A stretch of DNA of 64,000 bases from Nitrososphaerota archaeon (GCA_016184315.1 JACPCU010000024.1:1-64000), one strand, 5' to 3'; counted from the stretch's first letter, positions 53,342 to 62,969 are shown. Numbers and translations: made by a program. Notes: generated by a model not told the origin, from the letters alone.

Positions 53342-54514
53342 TTAGACTATTGAGATCTTGCATCGCTTGGCTGGTGGCGGGATGTGAGATGGAGGTGGGA
53401 TGGTTATTTCTCCGCCTGCAATCACCATTGCGATGCCAGGCAGATCGCCGATTTCGAAGGAGTTAAGCATGTCCCTTGCTGCTGAACCATGGGATCTGTC
53501 GCCGACAGCCAAGCATGCGGGAGCTCCTTCCTTTAGCAACCCTTCATCTATTCCGAAGACTTTCTTTGTGTTGCCAGTAGCCAAGCAGACAGTCTTTGAG
53601 CCAGGTATTCCGGCCATCGATGAGACTAGTGTGAGGGTGCGGAGGATAGACTTGCAGCCTAGATCGGCGGCTCCACTCGGAGAATCGCTTCCCACGATGG
53701 TTCTATCCAAAGCGTTGTGCTTCTTCACAAGTTCTGCGGCTTCCACAGCAGTCTTCAAGTTTCCGCCATAACATATCTCTACAGCTATCTTGGTTCCGGA
53801 AACGATCTTTTTGATGTCTTCCAATTTCATTGATATGGGCCCACCGTTGACATGCGAAGCAACATCAGGGCTTATCCTGACAACGTCCTCAGCGGCCACA
53901 TCTCTTGCACCCTCATCGGGTGAGCGTCCGCCACAGTGACACGCTATTTTCATACCATGTCTCCGGGCAGTCTTCACTAACTCGACTATCTCTTCAAGGG
54001 TTAGCGTTGTTCGCCCGGCTTCACCTATAAGCCACACTCCCTCTTCTCTGAGCTCTTCGAAATCTTCATCTGAAAAAGGTGCGTCGAGAGAAAGAGCCCC
54101 ACCGTAAACTCTCATTCCACCCGGCTGAAAGTTGTCGAAAGCTTTCTTAGCTAAAATAGCAAGGGCCTTTATCCCAGACGTATCCTTCGGTCGTCCCTCT
54201 AGGTGCACCTCTCCATTAGAAATCATGGCCACTACTCCTCCAAAGAGAGTCTCCTTGAGGTAACCCACTGCCCTGAATCGAGGCGACCAGTCGCCTATGG
54301 TAGGATGAGTATGTGAGTCAACCAAGCCCGGGATCACAGTCATACCCTTAACGTCGATAACGCTGTCTCTAGACTTAGGTTTGAAGTCCTTCCTCTCACA
54401 GATGCTGGAGATACGCCTGTTCTCAATTACAACTGTGTCCTTGCCATCCAGCAAGGGATGAGAAAGTTCGCCGGTGACTACTGTCCCTATGTTGACCAGC
54501 GCAGTAACACTCAT
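53342..54514 (-). CDS. Enamidase-like amidohydrolase
   Basis: With the ATG at 54514 (SVTALVNIGTVVTG) the protein has 390 residues and is an amidohydrolase: DSHTHPTIGDWSP after strand 1, HCGG, SHVNGGP and GSDSPSG. The stretches GEVHLEGRPKDTSGIKALA, AFDNFQPGGMRV, HVNGG, the LATGNTKK helix and the DLPGIAMVI ending recall enamidase of Eubacterium barkeri, which opens 1,4,5,6-tetrahydro-6-oxonicotinate in nicotinate fermentation. I recognise the likeness from memory of the family; the level of identity is not measured. It is encoded with the molybdenum hydroxylase, as in nicotinate catabolism. Confidence 0.75.
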   Translation of the reverse strand: MSVTALVNIGTVVTGELSHPLLDGKDTVVIENRRISSICERKDFKPKSRDSVIDVKGMTVIPGLVDSHTHPTIGDWSPRFRAVGYLKETLFGGVVAMISNGEVHLEGRPKDTSGIKALAILAKKAFDNFQPGGMRVYGGALSLDAPFSDEDFEELREEGVWLIGEAGRTTLTLEEIVELVKTARRHGMKIACHCGGRSPDEGARDVAAEDVVRISPDVASHVNGGPISMKLEDIKKIVSGTKIAVEICYGGNLKTAVEAAELVKKHNALDRTIVGSDSPSGAADLGCKSILRTLTLVSSMAGIPGSKTVCLATGNTKKVFGIDEGLLKEGAPACLAVGDRSHGSAARDMLNSFEIGDLPGIAMVIAGGEITIPPPSHIPPPAKRCKISIV

Positions 54515-54679
54515 TTCCCATCGCAAGATGCACTCATGCTAATAAAGCAGTCACCTACCGGAAGGAAGATGTAGGAGACAGCGTCTTGAAGATGACCTGA
54601 ATCTAAGCTCGTCAGCTAAACTTGGCCGACTAGGCGAGCAATCATCTGCCCATATGAGCCTAATCAGTCAGAAGAAAGG

Positions 54680-55648
54680 TCATTTGAAGAAGGGAGCGAC
54701 TTTCTCCGCAAATAGGCGCATCTTTTCCAATTCCTCCCCGCCCTTGAAGACTATGTTGAAGTAGGAGATTCCTGCATCAACATAGTTCTGCAAAGTAGCG
54801 ACGCACTGCTCGAAGGAGCCCCACACGGGCTTTTCTTGCTCAACGAATTGTTCCCTGGACAGCCCGGAGGATCTTGCGAATCTGTCCATCTTTTCAAGGG
54901 CCTTCTGCTCGCTGGGACCGATGAAGACTCGGATCTGTATGGATCTGCGAACCTCTTCAGGTCTCCTTTCCTCAGCTTTGAGAAGACTGTCTAACACCTG
55001 ATTTTTCCTCTTGCATTCATCAGGAAGAATCTTGTACATGTTGCATCCATCAGCGTGCCTAGCTACCACTCTGAAAGTGAATCTTTCACCCATTCCTCCA
55101 ACCCAAATAGGTGGGTGAGGTTTTTGAACAGGTATAGGCAGGCACACAGCTCCGTCAATCCTATAATATTCGCCTGTGAAAGAGCTTCTGTCTCCACCCC
55201 ACATTTCTTTGATTATCATTAGTGCTTCGTCTAGGCGGCCTGTTCTCTCGGAAGCCTTGGAAGGGAAGGTGATGCCGTAGGCTTTGGCCTCCCTCTCCAT
55301 CCACCCTGTGCCGATCCCGAATTCAAGTCTTCCGCCGCATATTACATCCAGCGTTGATGCCATCTTGGCTACCAGCGAAGGATATCTGAAGAGATTGCAG
55401 CTGGCCATGGTGCCTAATCTGATTCGTCGGGTATGAGCTGCTAACGCGGTTAGAGTTGTCCAGCATTCGGGTTGGGGTTGCCCAAAAGGCTTGTACGCAG
55501 AATACATCAAGTGGTCGTTCATCCATATCGCATGGTAGCCCAATTCTTCAGCCAAAGTTGTTTCGCGAGCAAGATCCCCAAAGGATCGGCCATCTGCCTC
55601 CAGTCTGATGCCGAAGTCTACATTTCTGTTACCAACCATGTTCTGCAC
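54680..55648 (-). CDS. Luciferase-like flavin/F420-dependent oxidoreductase
   Basis: The 322-residue protein is an LLM-class TIM barrel: FGIRLEADGRSFGDL at the N-terminus, AEELGYHAIWMNDH, RIRLGTMASCNLFRYPS, GRLEFGIGTGWME and VCLPIPVQKPHPPIWVGG. The pattern is that of F420-dependent oxidoreductases common in Archaea; an FMN-dependent monooxygenase such as RutA is a less likely alternative. It stands between the enamidase-like and cyclic-amidohydrolase genes on the same strand, so a redox step of the ring pathway is inferred. Confidence 0.85.
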   Translation of the reverse strand: MQNMVGNRNVDFGIRLEADGRSFGDLARETTLAEELGYHAIWMNDHLMYSAYKPFGQPQPECWTTLTALAAHTRRIRLGTMASCNLFRYPSLVAKMASTLDVICGGRLEFGIGTGWMEREAKAYGITFPSKASERTGRLDEALMIIKEMWGGDRSSFTGEYYRIDGAVCLPIPVQKPHPPIWVGGMGERFTFRVVARHADGCNMYKILPDECKRKNQVLDSLLKAEERRPEEVRRSIQIRVFIGPSEQKALEKMDRFARSSGLSREQFVEQEKPVWGSFEQCVATLQNYVDAGISYFNIVFKGGEELEKMRLFAEKVAPFFK

Positions 55649-55729
55649 GCGACCAGTCTGATTCAGATAATCTGTATCTTACGATTGCATGTACGTCCTA
55701 TCTTCACCCGGCGTCAAACGATCCAGCGT

Positions 55730-57163
55730 CTACTCTGAACCACGGGAATAGGCGGGTCCAGGGACCCATTCGCCGTAGCCGGGTTTCACCAAGATCTCGC
55801 TATTCTCCATTACGACTGTTCCGCGGACGATGGTAATTACAGGTACTCCTTTTACCGTCCTCCCCTCATAGGGTGTCCAGCCGCACTTGGTGTAGCCGAC
55901 TTTGATCTTCTCTTCCCTTTTCATATCCACAATTACGAAGTCTGCGTCAGAGCCGATTGAAATAACTCCCTTTCTTGGATAGATTCCGAATATCTTGGCC
56001 ACGTTTTCCGAAACCAGCTTCGAAACTGTCTCCAAGGAAATCCTTCCCCTGTTGACCTCAGTGAGTAACAGTGGGAGATAGTCTTGGATCTCTGGTGCCC
56101 CGTAGGGGATTCCGTGTATGTCTTTCCACCCTGGTTCCATTTCCTCTTTTGTGTGGGGAGCATGATCGGTTGCTATGAGGTCAACTGTGCCGTCATTAAG
56201 CGCCTCCCACAGCGCTTCTATGTTGTCTTCTGTGGTGGCTGTCACAGCAAAGGGGCCCAGTTTCTTGATGTCTGAGGGTTTGATGAAGAGGTGTTGCGGA
56301 TTTGCCTCCACTGTTATACTCTGTCCTTGGGTCTTAGCGCTCCGTATCATGTTAAGACTATCACTTGTGTGGACATGAAGTACATGTAACCTGACTTGAG
56401 TAGCCTTCTGCAGAGGTAGAAGCCTGGCTATTCCACTTGTCCAAACCATGCCGCCGTAATGGTTTCTGGCCTCCCAAAACGATTGTGGATCTGTCCGCCC
56501 TCCTCTACTGAATCTTTCGATGTCATGATCAAGGATCTTGGTGGTATAGGGGTGGACTGACACTGTCAGCCTTGTCTTCTTGACTTCTTCAAAGAGCTCT
56601 AGAAAGATGCCGTCGTCGTCGAGGAAGAGCTCCGCCGGATGTGGATATACGCCGTCAGCCATGAATATTTTGTATCCTGCGGCGCCTGCCTTAGCGAGCT
56701 TAGGGATTTCTTCGAGGAGCGGCACATAGATCACGTTTAGCCTCTCGCCTCTTCTGGCTACTTCCGTCTCCGTCTTGTTGTCCGTGACTCCGACAAGGTG
56801 GTTGAAGTCTATCACTGCTTTACTCTTAGCTATCTTCTTCTTTTCTTCAAAGCGTTCCAGAGTGTTTGTGGGAGGTTTGACGTTAGGCATGTCTATTGCT
56901 GTTGTTACTCCTCCTGCGGCTCCCGCCATGGTTCCGGTAGTGTAGTCTTCTTTGTAGGTTAGTCCAGGCTCTCTAAAGTGGGAATGAGTGTCGATTAAGC
57001 CTGGAAGAACAATTTTTCCGCTTGCGTCAATTACCTTTTGGGCTTGGCTGACCAGGTTTTCAGATCCTAAACCGACTATTTTCCCATCGTTCACAACTAT
57101 ACAGGTTTTCAAAAGTCCGTACGCGGTCAGAACTTCACCATTCTTGATGAGTAGATCTATCAT
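55730..57163 (-). CDS. Cyclic amidohydrolase (dihydropyrimidinase/allantoinase family), paralogue
   Basis: Using the ATG at 57163 (IDLLIKNGEVLTAYGLL), the protein has 477 residues; the frame runs to 57268, but that would add a poorly conserved N-terminus. Motifs: DTHSHFREPGL, GYKIFMADGVYPH (its Lys is the candidate carbamate), VSVHPYT, HVHTSDS and ATDHAPHT. It is a paralogue of the enzyme at 41722. A BRE/TATA pair (CGAAAAAG-TAATTTAT) lies 30-45 bases before the ATG, and the conserved 68-bp element is directly upstream of that. Confidence 0.88.
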   Translation of the reverse strand: MIDLLIKNGEVLTAYGLLKTCIVVNDGKIVGLGSENLVSQAQKVIDASGKIVLPGLIDTHSHFREPGLTYKEDYTTGTMAGAAGGVTTAIDMPNVKPPTNTLERFEEKKKIAKSKAVIDFNHLVGVTDNKTETEVARRGERLNVIYVPLLEEIPKLAKAGAAGYKIFMADGVYPHPAELFLDDDGIFLELFEEVKKTRLTVSVHPYTTKILDHDIERFSRGGRTDPQSFWEARNHYGGMVWTSGIARLLPLQKATQVRLHVLHVHTSDSLNMIRSAKTQGQSITVEANPQHLFIKPSDIKKLGPFAVTATTEDNIEALWEALNDGTVDLIATDHAPHTKEEMEPGWKDIHGIPYGAPEIQDYLPLLLTEVNRGRISLETVSKLVSENVAKIFGIYPRKGVISIGSDADFVIVDMKREEKIKVGYTKCGWTPYEGRTVKGVPVITIVRGTVVMENSEILVKPGYGEWVPGPAYSRGSE

Positions 57164-57218
57164 AAGCAAGAAATCGTATCCACGGCGAAGACGCCATAAA
57201 TTACTTTTTCGGTTTTGG

Positions 57219-57286
57219 GTGCTGTAAAGTTGGCGTGTGATAACGTGCTGAATAGAAGTATGTATCACCCGAAAACTTGGTAGAAC
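57219..57286. repeat. Conserved non-coding element, copy B
   Basis: A 68-base stretch begins GTGCTGTAAAGTTGGCGTG and ends CCCGAAAACTTGGTAGAAC, matching 41516-41579 with one 4-base indel. It lies between the divergent cyclic-amidohydrolase (-) and acyl-CoA-synthetase (+) genes, just upstream of the BRE/TATA of the former. Confidence 0.75.
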
Positions 57287-57350
57287 CGAGGCTAGGAATA
57301 CTGATTAAGAAGCATCGGTAGCCAATGGTGTTCCAAGGCGGATAAAGAGG

Positions 57351-59291
57351 TTGGGTAGAAGCGATTTCGTCTGGACGCCCACAACCAAGCTACTCAAAGA
57401 AAGCAACATTTCAAGATTCATGGAGAAACACGCCATATCATCCTACCGTGAGCTGGTCAAGAGATCGATTGACGAGCCTGAGTGGTTCTGGGACGCAGTA
57501 GCCAAAGACCTTGGCGTAGACTGGTTCCAGCCGTACCACAACGTGCTAGATGCCTCTGCGGGAGCCCCGTGGGCGAAATGGTTTGTAGGCGGCAAGATCA
57601 ACGTCGCATACAACTGTGTCGACAGGCACGCTAAAGGAGAACGAAGAGACAAGGCCGCATACATCTGGGAAGACGAAGACGGTCAAGTCAGAAAACTAAC
57701 ATACCTTGACCTATACAGAGAAACCAACAAAGTGGCCAATTCATTGAAAGAACTCGGTGTCAAGAAAGGCGACACCGCAGGAATACTCATGCCCATGCTT
57801 CCCGAAGCAATCGAAGCATGCTTCGCCTGCATCAAGATAGGAGCAATCTTCGTCCCCATCTTCTCCGGCTACGGGCCTCAGGCAATCGCTTCGAGGCTCC
57901 AAGACAGCGAAGCCAAGATCCTCATCACTTGCGACGGCTTTCTGAGACGTGGGCCCATCGAATTGAAGACCGTGGCCGATAAAGCAGTAGAGTCTTCTCC
58001 ATCCGTTAAGCACATCATAGTCTATGACAGACTCAGCTTGAAAGTGCCTTGGAAAGATGGACGAGACCTCAAGTGGAGCGACCTCGTTGCTAAGAGCTCT
58101 TCAGAGTGTGAACCTGAAGTCACCGATGCGTCAGACCCCTTCCTTCTCGCATACACCTCTGGCACTACAGGCAAGCCTAAGGGCGCTGTCCATGTGCATG
58201 GAGGATTTTCAGTTAAAGTGGCTCAGGAAGTGGCATATCAGTTCGACTTCAAGGATCAAGATGTGTTATGCTGGGTCACTGAAATGGGGTGGATCATGGG
58301 GCCATGGGAGGTCATCGGGGCGGGGATATTGGGCGGAACAGTCTTCATCTTCGAGGGCGCTCCTGACCATCCTTCTCCTGATCGTCTGTGGAGCATGGTT
58401 GAGAAGCATAGGATAACCACCTTGGGTATATCACCTACTCTCATCAGGATGCTGATGAAGTACGGCGAAGACTATGCTAAGAAACATGATTTGAGCAGCC
58501 TGCGCATATTGGGTTCTACAGGCGAACCGTGGAACCCTGACCCATGGATGTGGTTCTTCAGAAACATAGGCGGAGGCAGGTGCCCCATAATCAACATCTC
58601 TGGGGGCACCGAGATAGGCGCATGCTTCCTCTCGCCTTTGCCGATTACCCCTTTGAAGTCCTGCACGCTTGTTGGACCGTCCCTCGGCATGGATGTAGAT
58701 GTTTTCGACGAGAAGGGTAATCCGATAAGGGGGAGCGTAGGTGAGCTCGTCGCCAAGAAACCGTGGCCAGGGATGACGGCGGGCATATGGAGGGATCCGA
58801 AACGGTTCATCGACACTTATTGGTCTAGGTGGCCCAATATTTGGGTTCACGGGGACTGGGCGTCCATCGATGAGGACGGATACTGGTTCCTCCACGGTAG
58901 GTCAGATGACACAATAAAGGTAGCAGGGCGAAGACTGGGGCCTGCTGAGATCGAATCAGCCATGGTGTCTCACCCCGCCGTGCTCGAAGTGGCTGCAGTA
59001 GGAGTGCCAGATGAAATCAAGGGAGAGAACCTGGTTTGCTTAGCTGTTCTGAAACCAGGCTTCAAACCTCAGCTAGAACTCAAGGAAGAACTGAAGCGGC
59101 ACATCGAATCCCAGCTAGGCAAAACTCTGAGACCCGACGACATCAGGTTTGTCCGCTTCCTCCCCAAGACGAGCAGCGCCAAAATCATGCGTAGACTCAT
59201 AAAGGCTAAGCTGATGGGCAAACAGCAGATCGGTGACACCTCAACACTGGAGAATTCCGATGCGTTGGATGAGATAGACCTAGCAGTCTAG
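57351..59291 (+). CDS. Acetyl-CoA-synthetase-like AMP-forming acyl-CoA ligase
   Basis: The 646-residue protein has the ANL-family AMP-binding motif LAYTSGTTGKPKGAVH. The C-terminal part has WVHGDWASIDEDGYWFLHGR, DDTIKVAGRRLGPAEIE and SSAKIMRRLI (adenylation Lys). The length and the GINVAYNCVDRH-like stretch (KINVAYNCVDRHAKG) match the Acs/propionyl-CoA-synthetase branch. It would activate an organic acid, possibly the open-chain product of the ring pathway. The start is TTG at 57351. Confidence 0.9.
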   Translation: MGRSDFVWTPTTKLLKESNISRFMEKHAISSYRELVKRSIDEPEWFWDAVAKDLGVDWFQPYHNVLDASAGAPWAKWFVGGKINVAYNCVDRHAKGERRDKAAYIWEDEDGQVRKLTYLDLYRETNKVANSLKELGVKKGDTAGILMPMLPEAIEACFACIKIGAIFVPIFSGYGPQAIASRLQDSEAKILITCDGFLRRGPIELKTVADKAVESSPSVKHIIVYDRLSLKVPWKDGRDLKWSDLVAKSSSECEPEVTDASDPFLLAYTSGTTGKPKGAVHVHGGFSVKVAQEVAYQFDFKDQDVLCWVTEMGWIMGPWEVIGAGILGGTVFIFEGAPDHPSPDRLWSMVEKHRITTLGISPTLIRMLMKYGEDYAKKHDLSSLRILGSTGEPWNPDPWMWFFRNIGGGRCPIINISGGTEIGACFLSPLPITPLKSCTLVGPSLGMDVDVFDEKGNPIRGSVGELVAKKPWPGMTAGIWRDPKRFIDTYWSRWPNIWVHGDWASIDEDGYWFLHGRSDDTIKVAGRRLGPAEIESAMVSHPAVLEVAAVGVPDEIKGENLVCLAVLKPGFKPQLELKEELKRHIESQLGKTLRPDDIRFVRFLPKTSSAKIMRRLIKAKLMGKQQIGDTSTLENSDALDEIDLAV

Positions 59292-59364
59292 TCTCCATAC
59301 GTTTGGATAAGGCTGATTACGCGGCGCTCTATTTCATCCCTAATCTCTCTAACCTTCTCAGGAG

Positions 59365-59837
59365 ACTTGCCTTTAGGATTGCCCAACAGGTTTCAGAACA
59401 CAAGGGGACGAGCGATGTGAGGCCGATGTTCCGAGAGGCAAAGGAGAGGGTGGAAGCCCAAGGTTCTAATCAGCGATGGAGCGTTCAACTTCCAAGAGGC
59501 CAATACGAAGGAATACTGGACTCGATACAGGGGACGATAGGACAATCCACGTAAGAGACATACGGATGGACGGGACGGTTCATAACAATAAGATGGAACG
59601 ACAGAACGGCGAGGTTCGGGACAGAGAGAAGGTCATGCGTGGACTCAAGCGGGAGGATTCGCCCGTTCTTAGCGGGTTCCAATTCTCCACAACTTCATCA
59701 GAGAACATGAGGGGTTAAACGGAAAGACTCCTGCCGAGGCCGCTGGCATCCGAGTCGAAGGGAATAACAAATGGCTCACAATAATCCAAAACGCAAGTCA
59801 GGTGACGAGAGTTAACACGGAGAAGAATCAGAGGTAA
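59365..59837 (+). pseudogene. Frameshifted DDE transposase remnant
   Basis: Pieces of one transposase appear in all three frames in order: FRIAQQVSEHKGTSDVRPMF; VLISDGAFNFQEANTKEYW (DDE strand); RTIHVRDIRMDGTVHNNKME and RDREKVMRGLKREDSPVL; then EHEGLNGKTPAEAAGIRVEG with WLTIIQNASQ and a TAA at 59835-59837. At least three frameshifts separate them. The family resembles archaeal IS6-like elements. The N-terminus is missing and no inverted repeats were found. Confidence 0.72.
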
Positions 59838-59903
59838 GTAACGCTAAGTTACCAGAACCGACGAACACTTCATTTAAGTATCGTTGCAACATGGAATAGC
59901 GGT

Positions 59904-60536
59904 ATGAAGCAGATTGACGGGAAGCAGATTCGTGAATCCATCGGCGAAATAATAGTTCCGAAAACCACTGCTCTCTTAGTTTGGGATGTCCAATACGATA
60001 TTGCCAGCAGAGCCTTCAACATTCAAGACATGATCGCTAACCTGAAAGAGATCTTGCCAGCTGCAAGATCAGCCGGAGTCACCGTCGCCTATTCGCAGCA
60101 GACAGCGTTTCCATTGGAGCAGGAGAAGCCGGTCTGGATCAGGCAGAGGATGAGGAATGCAGGAGTGGATGATCCTTCAAAGACGCCTTCTAGGAATGTA
60201 GAGGGCACTAGGGGATGGGAGATCTTCGATGAAGTCAAACCTCAGCTCGGTGACTTGGTCTTCAGAAAGAGGCGGCCGACCGCTTTCATCGGAACAGAGT
60301 TCGATTTGGTCTTGAGAAACAGGGGCATAGAGGCTGTGGTGTTGACTGGGGTTTCCACCGAGGGGGGCATAGAGGGCACTGCAAGAGATGGCCTTGCCTT
60401 AGGCTACTACATGGTTGTTGCAAGAGACTGTGTCGGCTCCTCTCGAAAGGAAGCGCATGACATGGCCCTCAAATATATTGAAAGCGTCTTCGACGTAACT
60501 GACTCCAAAACACTGCTACAAATCTGGAGTAAGTAG
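59904..60536 (+). CDS. Isochorismatase-fold hydrolase lacking the catalytic Cys
   Basis: The 210-residue protein has the cysteine-hydrolase fold. Asp28 in ALLVWDVQYD and Lys122 in VFRKRRPTAF are the Asp and Lys of the triad. In TGVSTEGGIEGTARDG the triad Cys position is Gly155. This arrangement is that of isochorismatase (EntB type) rather than nicotinamidase or N-carbamoyl amidases, so the reaction may be vinyl-ether rather than amide hydrolysis, or the protein is a non-catalytic relative. It is last in the island of ring-metabolism genes. Confidence 0.82.
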   Translation: MKQIDGKQIRESIGEIIVPKTTALLVWDVQYDIASRAFNIQDMIANLKEILPAARSAGVTVAYSQQTAFPLEQEKPVWIRQRMRNAGVDDPSKTPSRNVEGTRGWEIFDEVKPQLGDLVFRKRRPTAFIGTEFDLVLRNRGIEAVVLTGVSTEGGIEGTARDGLALGYYMVVARDCVGSSRKEAHDMALKYIESVFDVTDSKTLLQIWSK

Positions 60537-61236
60537 TGGCGAGACAAAACTTTACGGCTCCTAGAACATGCGTATCAATTGTCGTGGCGAAGCCTTTCAT
60601 GGTTGTCTTCAGCCAGTGTCGTTGGATTCTCGTCTGATTCGCTGTGTTAACCCTCGTTTGGCGACAGACGTTTTGCGGTGATATGCTCTCGTACCACTTT
60701 GTCAGGTTCTTTTGAGGAGTTGGGCAGGTGGTTTGGCCTAGCTCCGTGTTACTGCATTTTGTTTTCGCTGTATTAAGATAGAAATGATTGGCCAGTCAGC
60801 CCATATTCCAACAGTTAGTCTAGGGCGTAGAACATTAAGCCAAAGTGAGGAAGGAATGGTTCCAGAACTTGGCGGGGCACGTAAATTCTCTCAAGAACGT
60901 GTTTGGGACCAATTAGACTACAGAAATGGGGGGCGTTACTTAACAGGGATAATATCTCCATAGTCGTTCATTGGATCGTCTGCAGCGTTTGATACTTAGG
61001 ATAGTGCTCGATTTCCACCTCAACACTTGAGGTCTAGGCTTGCCGTTATCGTGGGTTTGTCCACACAAGGCGTCGTTGTTGAGGACGAACGGCCGCACCT
61101 ATTCACATTGTTTTTGACAATGTCAAGTCTTAGGCCTTATCCGCGAATAGATCATGTAGTGTCCAGTCCGATGATGAAAGTTAAAGCTAGTTATCCTTGG
61201 CCTGTATGGCCTCATGGAGAGTAATGCCATGGCCTG
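60537..61236. other. Long intergenic region
   Basis: About 700 bases after the isochorismatase-like gene. No ORF has a believable start or family content, and no tRNA, repeat or strong hairpin was seen. Confidence 0.45.
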
Positions 61237-61800
61237 TCACGGGAAGGAAAAACTGAGGGAGACTGTATCATCCGTAATTTCACTGACAGCTTTTGCGTCA
61301 ATCAACTTGATGAGCGAAAGCAACCCACTAGCTAGATATATTGAAAAACTCTTGTTAATATCATGCTTCAGTATTAATGTGTGCATCCCGTTTCTCTGAA
61401 GATGCCTGCTTTCCCGAAATCGCACGGTGAATAAGAACAAATAATCTAACGTGGATTGCTTTGTAACATTGCCAAATATGTAAGTAATAGTTGCCCTGAT
61501 ATATTTCTCTGTAACCTGCTTTCCAAGGTTGCCAGCATCCTCAGGACTTATATTCCCGAAGAGCTGGCGCAACCCGTTTTGGCTTATAGGTATGTAGCCT
61601 AGTGTTTCTTGAAATTGATACCATGTTAGATATTTTTCTAGACTCGACTCACAGAGGGCGTTTAAGCTCATATGCCTATCCTTCGACAAGTGTCTGAGTC
61701 TGGAGAGAGAGCGTGTTGAAAGCCTTAGCGTCACGGATGCCGTTCTTTTCTTCCCTTCATCATATTCTTCATGTCTGTCTAATCTGTTGGTAGCGCTCAT
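61237..61800 (-). CDS. RHH-type regulator with C-terminal domain
   Basis: The 187-residue protein begins (about residues 18-55) with a ribbon-helix-helix: TASVTLRLSTRSLSRLRHLS and DRHMSLNALCESSLEKYL. A C-terminal domain of 120 residues of unknown family follows; its AVSEITDDTVSLSFSF ending has alternating strand residues. It is a probable transcription regulator with an effector or dimerisation domain. The ATG at 61800 lies right after a TTAGGCTTACCTAATC region that may be its own operator. Confidence 0.6.
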   Translation of the reverse strand: MSATNRLDRHEEYDEGKKRTASVTLRLSTRSLSRLRHLSKDRHMSLNALCESSLEKYLTWYQFQETLGYIPISQNGLRQLFGNISPEDAGNLGKQVTEKYIRATITYIFGNVTKQSTLDYLFLFTVRFRESRHLQRNGMHTLILKHDINKSFSIYLASGLLSLIKLIDAKAVSEITDDTVSLSFSFP

Positions 61801-62006
61801 TGAACCTTATTAGGCTTACCTAATCAAAAGTATCATATTAGGCTTTCGCCTAAACATAACTGGTTCAGATCCCTGAGAGATCGGGTGAGTGTGCGGTAGA
61901 TAGATATTCGTTTCCTGACGAACTGCGACGTATGGATTCTCTCATGCAGGATGTCTCCAGTTGCTTGTCCACAGTTTCCGTCATTCTGACAAATGTTGGC
62001 GCTGAA

Positions 62007-62969
62007 TCAGTAGCAGACAGCATGTATCTTCGCAGGGTTGGATTTGATTTTATCCTCCACATAGCTGCGCAGGAGGCTGAAGTATTCTTCGCCCAAGATT
62101 TCCCGGACAATCCGTTCCCACGCCACGCATCCTTCGCAAGTGGCATGCGATTCGGCGGCATTTGATTCAGGTCCAATCATGATCGGTTGTTCTTTGAATT
62201 TGACGGTCTCACTCTGAGCTGTCCATAAGTCTCCAATATTCCCGTCGCCTTTTCCTATCGTAGTGACCCCTTCATTCGATCCTAATTTTCTGATAATGCA
62301 TGTTCTTACTCCTCTGTTGATAGCCTCAACGGCGCTTCTGAGATCGGCGAAGCTAGTAAGGAGTATTACTGTCATATCGGGATTTGCTTGGCGTATCTTG
62401 GTTAAGAACTCGATGCTATCGGTCCCCAACGCGTCCATATCGAAGAATGCTAATCCATAGGGATTCTCAAGCGAATCCCAAATCTCTTCACGATTAGATA
62501 GAAGCACATGCACTCGCAACCCGTAAGATTCGAGAATTAGTCTAAGGGTATTCCAGACAGGCTTGTCGTCACCAAAGACAAGGATGTCAAACAGACTACC
62601 GTGGCTATCGGAAAAGTCATAGTCATGCGTTGTCCCATTGCTGTGCGCATCGCGGTATTTCATTCTGTACATTGAGGCCCTATACACTAGGTTCAAGGTA
62701 TTCACCAAACGGTAGATGTCTGTCTCCGTACAGTACAATTCCAGTTTTTGAGCTAGTTTCATGACTATCGCCGCTTTCAGCAGCTCTGCTCCTATCCCGA
62801 ACAATGAATCAAGCCTTTTCTCCAGCTGTTTCAAGTCGAGGTTATCTTGACTTAATTCCGACATTACGACATATGCTCCACCTTGACCCAATGCTTCACC
62901 TAAAGCGTCCAAGACGCATCGATCGATGTGGCAATTCGAATCACTTCGATCAGTCCGAGTCAAACTCAT
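62007..62969 (-). CDS. Receiver-domain protein
   Basis: The 320-residue protein has a helical N-terminus (1-115). A receiver-like domain over about 128-235 (LFDILVFGDDKPVWNTLRLIL; phospho-acceptor Asp in YGLAFFDMDALGTDS; Thr/Ser switch in MTVILLTSFAD; Lys/Arg in IIRKLGS) comes next, then an acidic C-terminal part with a Cys pair (ATCEGC). The FDMDALGTDSIEFL pattern replaces the usual D-x-x-M-P loop, and the upstream DD pair is present, so it may be phosphorylated. The kinase partner is not in the window. Confidence 0.68.
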   Translation of the reverse strand: MSLTRTDRSDSNCHIDRCVLDALGEALGQGGAYVVMSELSQDNLDLKQLEKRLDSLFGIGAELLKAAIVMKLAQKLELYCTETDIYRLVNTLNLVYRASMYRMKYRDAHSNGTTHDYDFSDSHGSLFDILVFGDDKPVWNTLRLILESYGLRVHVLLSNREEIWDSLENPYGLAFFDMDALGTDSIEFLTKIRQANPDMTVILLTSFADLRSAVEAINRGVRTCIIRKLGSNEGVTTIGKGDGNIGDLWTAQSETVKFKEQPIMIGPESNAAESHATCEGCVAWERIVREILGEEYFSLLRSYVEDKIKSNPAKIHAVCY

